From the IMG/VR virus record IMGVR_UViG_3300042549_008472, positions 1 to 64,000 of that record: DNA of 64,000 nt, one strand, 5' to 3'. Positions within the stretch are counted from its first letter, which is position 1; each line of letters starts with the position of its first letter. Made by a program: the position numbers and the translations under genes. Positions 59,398-64,000 of the stretch are shown in pieces. Under the pieces are notes generated by a model. It was not told the DNA's origin, ran no database searches, and worked only from the letters and a program-made list of their open reading frames with translations. The stretch comes from a virus.

Positions 59398-60307
59398 TTT
59401 CTTCAAGTGTTATCGGTGCTAGAGTACCCTTCTGAACCATATATCTAATAGTATCACAGTATCCTTTTCTATTTTTGGAACAATACCCAGATTCTAAAAC
59501 TTTATCACACATATAATCACAAGCTTCATCATAACTTAGATATCCTGCGCCTACGTAGCCACCAATTAATAAGGCGCAATTTCGTAGACTATAGTGTGCT
59601 GTTTGTTCACGGTCTATTTTTTCAAATGTTCTGTCAATTATCCTATAAATTCTATCTAAGTCAATTTCGCTTACATTCTCAACTTCTTGAAAAATCCCAT
59701 CATAAATTTTAAACTCGTCAATTTTTTCACCCCTCTGAGTCCAAATTTCAGCATCATCTCTCCACTTTAGATTTTCGTCCCAAGAAAGGTATAAAGGTAA
59801 AATAGGTGACTGTGAAGTACCATCGAAGCCTGTAAATTTAGAGAACCAATACCCCAAACCATAGAAATAAGCCTTAAATTCGTCAACCGTTCTTATTCCA
59901 TCAGGTAGTCTTATAATTGTCTTAACCCCTTTTCCAGAAGGACTGATATAAGCACATATACAAGATTTTAAGTTTTCAAAAATAAAGTCTCTAAGTTCCG
60001 AAGCAAATTCTACTTTGTCAAATTCCATCACGGCAACGCCAAGAAATGATTCGATGTCACTATAACTTCTTCCAAGACCATTTGTTCTTACACAAGGAGT
60101 GAAATAAAATAAGTTTTCTTTTAATTTTCTTTTTAATTCTTCATCCCCATTTTTAGAAGCTTCGTGAATTTTAATAAAAGTTTGCCTCATATCATCGGAA
60201 GGAGAAGTGTTTGCTCGAATAAATTCTTTCAGTGTTATCTTTCCCAAAGGTTTAGTTATCTTCACATTGGCTGGATAATAATAAAATTCTTTTTCTAAAT
60301 AACTCAT
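59390..60307 (-). CDS. Primase of the BT4734/VirE-N type
   Basis: 305 residues. The middle matches the BT4734/VirE N-terminal domain found in Bacteroidota mobile-element primases: FLGVAVMEFDKVE (acidic metal residue region), AYISPSGKGVKTIIRLPDG and the following GLGYWFSKFTGFDG with a final SPILPLYLSWDENL. The C-terminal 75 residues (HYSLRNCALLIGGYVGAGYL, then SYDEACDYMCDKVLESGYC) look like a small helical PriCT-like domain. Likely lays RNA or DNA primers for the phage polymerase and helicase. No helicase domain is fused. First assigned replication gene on the minus strand. Confidence 0.7.
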   Translation of the reverse strand: MSYLEKEFYYYPANVKITKPLGKITLKEFIRANTSPSDDMRQTFIKIHEASKNGDEELKRKLKENLFYFTPCVRTNGLGRSYSDIESFLGVAVMEFDKVEFASELRDFIFENLKSCICAYISPSGKGVKTIIRLPDGIRTVDEFKAYFYGLGYWFSKFTGFDGTSQSPILPLYLSWDENLKWRDDAEIWTQRGEKIDEFKIYDGIFQEVENVSEIDLDRIYRIIDRTFEKIDREQTAHYSLRNCALLIGGYVGAGYLSYDEACDYMCDKVLESGYCSKNRKGYCDTIRYMVQKGTLAPITLEEND

Positions 60308-60555
60308 ATCCCCTTTGGTGCGTAATTATGAACATTAAATCTAATACTAGCTTTTGACAGATTAGTTAATCTTTTACCTTTTAAAGCTTCTTCTAAAATA
60401 GTGTCTTGACGCTCTTGTAGTAGAATATGGTTATGAAACCAAAACTCTTGTTTAGTTTTTTCTTCCGCCATAGCTTTCTCTAAGTCTAGTGGAGGAGTTG
60501 CCTCTGCATACATTTGTGTTAGTATTTCTAGGATTAGTTTGTCTAGTTTTTTCAT
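60304..60555 (-). CDS. Small helical protein before primase
   Basis: 83 residues (KKLDKLILEILTQMYAEATP, DLEKAMAEEKTKQEFWFHNH). Helical; ends near NLSKASIRFNVHNYAPKG. Overlaps the primase start by 4 bases, so co-translated. Possibly a primase or replication accessory; context only. Confidence 0.55.
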   Translation of the reverse strand: MKKLDKLILEILTQMYAEATPPLDLEKAMAEEKTKQEFWFHNHILLQERQDTILEEALKGKRLTNLSKASIRFNVHNYAPKGI

Positions 60556-60803
60556 GTTGTAATAATTCTTTTAAGGATGTTAATTGCAAATTCAGCTCTT
60601 TCATAATCGTCTGATGAGTTTGCATAATCTTTAAGTTTGTCAATTTCGGCGCGAATAAAATTAGAAGAGATATATTCTAAATCATCACTGTAAATTTTAT
60701 TAGCGCACCAAGAAACCATATACAGTTCATCAAAGTCACTACAGGTTTCTCCACAGTCTTCTAATCCTGTCTGCAAAAATATTTTATTTGGTTGGTTTTT
60801 CAT
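60552..60803 (-). CDS. Small acidic unknown protein
   Basis: 83 residues (KIFLQTGLEDCGETCSDFDE, then YMVSWCANKIYSDDLEYISS). Looks like the common small phage protein beginning IWLQ.....D.......VTWC.....DDI.YI, which is widespread but of unknown function. C-terminal helix AEFAINILKRI. Confidence 0.65.
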   Translation of the reverse strand: MKNQPNKIFLQTGLEDCGETCSDFDELYMVSWCANKIYSDDLEYISSNFIRAEIDKLKDYANSSDDYERAEFAINILKRIITT

Positions 60804-60826
60804 TTTATAATGATATTAAATATTTT

Positions 60827-61111
60827 TCACTTGTGCAAGAAAAGAAACAAAAAACAGCCTTTAAAAACTAAAAAAGTGCATTCTCTTTTTGATAACCATC
60901 CAGCTTCATAAGGTTCTGTAGTTTTTAAAGTTATGTGAGCAATTGATTCAACCCAAATATCGCCTTCAAAATCTTCTCTGTTATTATAAAATTCAATAGT
61001 GGCTGATTGATGTCTCGCCCTAAAATAAAAGAAATAACCAAGAAAATAACCTTCGGCTTGTACAGGACAATTTCCACCAGGTTTATTAATCCACTTAAAT
61101 AATTTTTTCAT
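60827..61111 (-). CDS. Conserved small phage protein
   Basis: 94 residues. Starts KLFKWINKPGGNCPVQAEGYF followed by LGYFFYFRARHQSATIEF, a layout I recognise as a recurrent phage/Bacteroidota small protein without known function. Two Cys-containing beta strands and a hydrophobic C-terminal end (FLVFKGCFLFLFL). Overlaps its upstream gene by 17 bases. Confidence 0.6.
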   Translation of the reverse strand: MKKLFKWINKPGGNCPVQAEGYFLGYFFYFRARHQSATIEFYNNREDFEGDIWVESIAHITLKTTEPYEAGWLSKRECTFLVFKGCFLFLFLHK

Positions 61112-61667
61112 AACTTACTTTTACATTAGGACAAGCTCTACTATCTACACTACTATCAACTGTTATGTCACTTCTTTGAGGGTCAGCTAACCAAAATTGA
61201 TGTCTTATGTGTTGTACAAGTGAGTAAGCTTCTCTACAAGACTCATCCACTTTAGAATTATATATCCCCCAAGAGCCATTCACTCCCATATCTTCTCCAT
61301 ATAATAAATTACGAGCCACATTAAGCTGTCTATCTACTTCTTCTCTTATTCCGTGGTATTGTTCCCAATCAGGAGAATGATGAATATTTTCTAAGTCAGT
61401 CCATTTTTTAATTTCCTCTCCATTACCCCATGTACCTTTAGTCCAAATAGCTGTCTTAGTTATTTTAGTTATTTCTCCTCTCATTGTTCTATCGCCAACT
61501 TTTAAAGGAGTTTTTGGAGAAGTGAGTCTCAATACAGAATTTTCAAATGTTGGATGATTTTTAATTTCGGTGAACTGTCCCATACCACAGCGACTATAGA
61601 AATCTAAAGCTCTTTGAATTAACCTCAGTTGCTGTTCGTTACACTCTATTTTACAATTGTTTTCCAT
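61095..61667 (-). CDS. Conserved phage protein of unknown function
   Basis: 190 residues. N-terminal CNEQQLRLIQRALDFYSRCG and GQFTEIKNHPTFE match a widely found phage protein family that I know only as hypothetical. Middle has W-rich TKGTWGNGEEIKKWTDLENI and GVNGSWGIYNSKVD. Predicted soluble, mixed alpha/beta. One-base overlap with the upstream gene. Confidence 0.65.
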   Translation of the reverse strand: MENNCKIECNEQQLRLIQRALDFYSRCGMGQFTEIKNHPTFENSVLRLTSPKTPLKVGDRTMRGEITKITKTAIWTKGTWGNGEEIKKWTDLENIHHSPDWEQYHGIREEVDRQLNVARNLLYGEDMGVNGSWGIYNSKVDESCREAYSLVQHIRHQFWLADPQRSDITVDSSVDSRACPNVKVSYEKII

Positions 61668-61900
61668 TACTCCTCAATCTTTTCTAAACACATTATTTCT
61701 AAAACTTCTAGGTGGTCTTCAAGTAAGTCAAATAAATCAACATCTGAGTCTCTTACTGTAATACTTTGGATTTCAAAACTCGACGGAGTTGAAGGCGTTC
61801 CGCTCATGTCACTATAATATCTAACCTCTTCTTCTCCTGGGTCATAGTTACCTTCAATTGTAAGTTCTACTCCTCTAAATTCTAAAATTATTTTGTCCAT
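61667..61900 (-). CDS. Small acidic protein
   Basis: 77 residues (MDKIILEFRGVELTIEGNYD ... EIQSITVRDSDVDLFDLLED). Beta-rich then helical; acidic. Resembles the small phage proteins with F.G...EV.G.Y.PGE.......SG.P..P..FEI pattern, function unknown. Overlaps the upstream gene by 13 bases. Confidence 0.6.
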   Translation of the reverse strand: MDKIILEFRGVELTIEGNYDPGEEEVRYYSDMSGTPSTPSSFEIQSITVRDSDVDLFDLLEDHLEVLEIMCLEKIEE

Positions 61901-62271
61901 AATAAATATCCGTTAATTGCTAAACTTCCATAGAGTAATATTTTACTCCACAATGTCTTGTTTTTTTGTTGTTTTATTTGTTTTTCCTGCGATTCTGCCA
62001 ACTCTTTATAAAGTAATATTTGATTATTCTTATTGTTTATTACAGTGTCTTTTAGATTTGACTTAGTTTCTAATTGTAACACTAGCTTTTTAGTCTGTTG
62101 TAATTCTAGCTCACAGTAATCACCTTTTATTAAATCTTTTATAACTTTTCTTGCGACCTCATTCTTTAAAACTACTTTTGTTGTGTCAACCTCACTCTTA
62201 GTTTTCTCTTGTCCATACAAAGATACGGCGGAAAAAAGTAATATGCAAATTATTGTTAGTTTATTTTTCAT
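61888..62271 (-). CDS. Secreted coiled-coil protein, spanin-like
   Basis: 127 residues. Signal peptide MKNKLTIICILLFSAVSLYGQ, a DTTKVVLKNEVARKVIKDLI motif common in Bacteroidota phages near lysis genes, a coiled coil (ELQQTKKLVLQLETKSNLKD; LAESQEKQIKQQKNK), and a C-terminal membrane helix (ILLYGSLAINGYLLW). Topology fits a periplasm-spanning helper of lysis. A promoter-like sequence lies inside its start region but is not convincing. Overlaps its upstream neighbour by 4 bases. Confidence 0.6.
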   Translation of the reverse strand: MKNKLTIICILLFSAVSLYGQEKTKSEVDTTKVVLKNEVARKVIKDLIKGDYCELELQQTKKLVLQLETKSNLKDTVINNKNNQILLYKELAESQEKQIKQQKNKTLWSKILLYGSLAINGYLLWTK

Positions 62272-62750
62272 TTTACTTGTTTTAAAATTATTAGTTTACC
62301 TTTTATTACTTTGCTTTCGGCTTCATCAAATCTTTTTACAGTGTCTTGCCATTTTTCAAATTTATCAAAAGACTCTGTTCTGTCATCTAAGTCTTTAAAT
62401 TTATCAATATTTGGCTTTTCAATCGGATTAACCCAATGCAATCCATTTGCTTTTAATAGGTTTAAAAACTCATCAAAATCTAACTTTAAATCTTGCCTGA
62501 TATAATCGTCAAGTGCTGTTAAAATTGAATTAGCTGTTACTTCTCCGAGTATTTCGAAATCTTCATTGCTTCCTAAATTTATTTCAAATCTTGACGAGCC
62601 GACATCGTAAGTTAAATACATATTTCCTAACAACGAAAATAAATATCTTTCTGAATTTATCGGCACTTCCACCGCTATTAAGTCAGTAGGGAGTAACTGT
62701 ATTGGTTCACTTTCCATATCGTTCTTCAAAATATTTAGATAAATCTTCAT
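62268..62750 (-). CDS. Unknown protein between spanin-like genes
   Basis: 160 residues. Beta-rich first half (QLLPTDLIAVEVPINSERYL; NMYLTYDVGSSRFEINLG), helical second half (DFDEFLNLLKANGLHW; DKFEKWQDTVKRFDEAES). No signal peptide or membrane segment. Overlaps the gene upstream by 44 bases, so the true start could be slightly later. Function unknown. Confidence 0.5.
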   Translation of the reverse strand: MKIYLNILKNDMESEPIQLLPTDLIAVEVPINSERYLFSLLGNMYLTYDVGSSRFEINLGSNEDFEILGEVTANSILTALDDYIRQDLKLDFDEFLNLLKANGLHWVNPIEKPNIDKFKDLDDRTESFDKFEKWQDTVKRFDEAESKVIKGKLIILKQVK

Positions 62751-63036
62751 TAGAGTATCTGTCGATATATTTAATTTGGACTTCTCTCTCTTTTGTGATG
62801 TTGTTAATAACTGTTTTTGTCTCTACTATTAGACCGTCTAAACTGTCTATTTGTTTCTGTTGTTCTCTCTCTTTTGCTTCGTACTTTTGAATTTCTTTCT
62901 TAGTTTGTTCATCTTTATATTCTAAGAGTTCATTAGTATTCCGCCACTGAAAAAATAAGATAATGATTAAAATTAATATTAAAATTAACTGCCAATTAGA
63001 CTTTAAAGAGGATACGATTCCTTGTTTGTTTTCCAT
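62707..63036 (-). CDS. Rz-like inner-membrane spanin
   Basis: 109 residues. N-terminal signal-anchor helix (WQLILILILIIILFFQW) followed by a periplasmic coiled coil (KKEIQKYEAKEREQQKQIDS; LIVETKTVINNITKEREVQI) and an end YSNEDLSKYFEERYGK, the usual layout of Bacteroidota phage i-spanins. It would link inner and outer membrane during lysis. The matching outer-membrane lipoprotein is not obvious here. Confidence 0.65.
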   Translation of the reverse strand: MENKQGIVSSLKSNWQLILILILIIILFFQWRNTNELLEYKDEQTKKEIQKYEAKEREQQKQIDSLDGLIVETKTVINNITKEREVQIKYIDRYSNEDLSKYFEERYGK

Positions 63037-63142
63037 TATAGTGAATTATTAGTATTTTACTTTCTTCTACATATTCTAAATTTGGCTTATATTTGTACAA
63101 AAGTAGAATGATGACTATTAATATTATGATTGTTGCTAACAT
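62996..63142 (-). CDS. Short membrane peptide before spanin
   Basis: 48 residues, with N-terminal hydrophobic helix (MLATIIILIVIILLLYKYKP) and a polar tail. ATG at 63142. It overlaps the start of the Rz-like gene by 41 bases, more than most overlaps here, so it could be spurious; the hydrophobic start fits a holin-like or lysis helper. Confidence 0.4.
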   Translation of the reverse strand: MLATIIILIVIILLLYKYKPNLEYVEESKILIIHYNGKQTRNRILFKV

Positions 63143-63159
63143 ATATTATTAAGATAACG

Positions 63160-63615
63160 TTAATACTGACAAATTTGCCCCGTAAAATTAACAGTAAAAG
63201 GCTGGTTAATATTTAAAGGTTGTCCACTTGTATTCGTGTAAGAGTAAAAGTAAGTATTGCCACTTACCCACGTTCCCGCTGGCTGAAAAGTTTTTCCTTG
63301 AATTACTAAAGTAGCGTTTGGGTTTACGATTGGGACATTTGATTGAAATTTCAAATAAAACCCATTACTTTGACCTTGTCCAGTTACCAAAATAGGGCAA
63401 TTTGTAGGCGGTGTGTATTGATAATAAGATGCTGGAACTTTCATAATTTCCCCGTTTCGGATAACTAAAATAGTGTCGTTTACCGTGCCTATTGAGGCTT
63501 TTAGTTTTACGTTTCCATTAACTTCTAGCTTAGCCGTTGGGTTTTTCGTTCCGATTCCAACGTTTTGAGAAATTGCCATTGTTGGCAAAATTAGTAGTAA
63601 AAATAGTTTTTTCAT
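63160..63615 (-). CDS. Secreted protein with fibre-type NVGIGT motif
   Basis: 151 residues. Signal peptide MKKLFLLLILPTMAISQ, followed by NVGIGTKNPTAKLEVNGNVK, the motif that opens intramolecular-chaperone or tail-fibre modules in Bacteroidota and their phages. The rest is a Gly/Asn/Thr-rich beta domain (PILVTGQGQSNGFYLKFQSN; VIQGKTFQPAGTWVSG). A signal peptide on such a sequence suggests a secreted or surface protein, not a virion fibre. Could come from a host surface gene. Function unknown. Confidence 0.6.
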   Translation of the reverse strand: MKKLFLLLILPTMAISQNVGIGTKNPTAKLEVNGNVKLKASIGTVNDTILVIRNGEIMKVPASYYQYTPPTNCPILVTGQGQSNGFYLKFQSNVPIVNPNATLVIQGKTFQPAGTWVSGNTYFYSYTNTSGQPLNINQPFTVNFTGQICQY

Positions 63616-63616
63616 T

Positions 63617-63733
63617 TTAAAAAGGTGTTTCTGATTTCTCAGGTTTTGGAATTAAATTTTTGTACTTTTTTTTTGATTTTTCCGATATCGCATCTCTGAT
63701 GAATTTACCTACATCTACGTTATAATATTTCAT
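63617..63733 (-). CDS. Short basic protein
   Basis: 38 residues (MKYYNVDVGKFIRDAISEKS, then a Lys run and PKPEKSETPF). ATG at 63733, stop next to the secreted-protein start. Overlaps a 22-residue frame by 4 bases. Function unknown. Confidence 0.45.
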   Translation of the reverse strand: MKYYNVDVGKFIRDAISEKSKKKYKNLIPKPEKSETPF

Positions 63734-63798
63734 CTTTTATAAAGTTTTGTGTTGCGTTTCTGAAATTCGTATAACCTTGTTTTAGTATATAATTTCAT
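63730..63798 (-). CDS. Possible micro-protein
   Basis: 22 residues (MKLYTKTRLYEFQKRNTKLY plus KR), basic. The only support is the ATGA overlap with the downstream gene and the absence of another gene here. May be a leader peptide or chance. Confidence 0.2.
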   Translation of the reverse strand: MKLYTKTRLYEFQKRNTKLYKR

Positions 63799-63831
63799 AA
63801 TTGTAATACATTTATAGCGATTAGCGATTAG

Positions 63832-64000
63832 TTATGTGATATTTACGCAGTTGACTAAAGCGTACCACATTCCTTTTTCATCATAACAAGTTTCAGCTTC
63901 TTTATTTATTTTAGCTATTTTAAAAATTAAACCGTTGCAATAATTTACTGTATCCCCGACAGAAAAAACATCACATAACAGTGGTTTTGACTTATTGCCA
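63832..64000 (-). CDS. Small SH3-like protein, cut by window end
   Basis: The last 55 residues of a gene whose start lies beyond the window (CDVFSVGDTVNYCNGLIFKI, then CYDEKGMWYALVNCVNIT). Beta-rich with a GDTV turn, similar in layout to the 65-residue protein at 41204. Function unknown. Confidence 0.5.
   Translation of the reverse strand, partial: GNKSKPLLCDVFSVGDTVNYCNGLIFKIAKINKEAETCYDEKGMWYALVNCVNIT

Noticed and set aside
62218-62249. Minus-strand promoter-like boxes (TATCTTTG with TTTG at 20 bp)
   Set aside because: They lie inside the signal-peptide codons of the spanin-like gene, and no start codon follows within a leader-sized distance.
63088-63105. Plus-strand TATATTTG and minus-strand TACTTTTG boxes
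   Set aside because: Neither has a -33 partner; the plus-strand one has no plus-strand gene downstream.

Overview
The window looks like about two thirds of a tailed phage genome that infects a Bacteroidota host, most likely a Flavobacteriia-type bacterium, and it belongs by gene content and order to the crAss-like phages (Crassvirales). The evidence is the AT-rich sequence, ten plus-strand and two minus-strand promoters of the Bacteroidota type (TTG-type -33 box, 19-20 bp gap, TAnnTTTG -7 box), and the block of two ring-protein-like genes flanking an IHF-like gene, then a giant muzzle-like protein, then very large virion cargo-like proteins. The standard code is used. Capsid, portal, terminase and a recognisable virion RNA polymerase are not in the window. 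No tRNA, CRISPR or insertion sequence was seen, and no stretch longer than about 220 bases lacks a gene.

Layout. 1-4217 (+): end of a fibre-like gene, small genes and a beta-helix tailspike, closed by two terminators. 4304-34992 (+): tail/ejection block (ring 1, IHF-like, ring 2, 2487-residue muzzle-like protein with a von Willebrand A domain, virion lysozyme, and five more large or small cargo-like proteins), with promoters inside it and a terminator at 35001-35031. 35029-50442 (+): replication and takeover genes: family A DNA polymerase, AP2-type homing endonuclease, RelA/SpoT-like HD hydrolase, a secreted beta-barrel-like protein, dUTPase, DnaB-type helicase, a self-contained NAD cassette, a Rieske-type protein and many small proteins. 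A bidirectional terminator at 50440-50470 marks convergence. 50451-64000 (-): small genes, second AP2-type endonuclease, lipoprotein, ATP-dependent DNA ligase, NUMOD4-HNH endonuclease, T5 A1-like metallophosphoesterase, BT4734-type primase, spanin-like genes and a secreted fibre-like protein.

How it fits together. The structural block makes the tail and the proteins ejected with DNA. The polymerase, helicase, primase, ligase and dUTPase form a replication set, and the metallophosphoesterase may degrade host DNA. The NAMPT-like and PRPP-synthetase-like genes sit with one unknown gene between their own promoter and terminator, the arrangement expected for a phage NAD+ reconstitution (NARP1-type) cassette against NAD+-depleting defences.

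Most unusual signals: two unlinked intergenic RNAs (39279-39382 + and 55785-55874 -), each just before a homing endonuclease gene, share one fold of two hairpins joined by a 7-bp loop-loop helix whose sequence differs while pairing is kept; a third, looser example follows the helicase gene. Also notable are the VWA domain in the muzzle-like protein, the Rieske-type protein and a decayed gene at 43223-43427. All functional calls come from reading motifs by eye; no database search was run.
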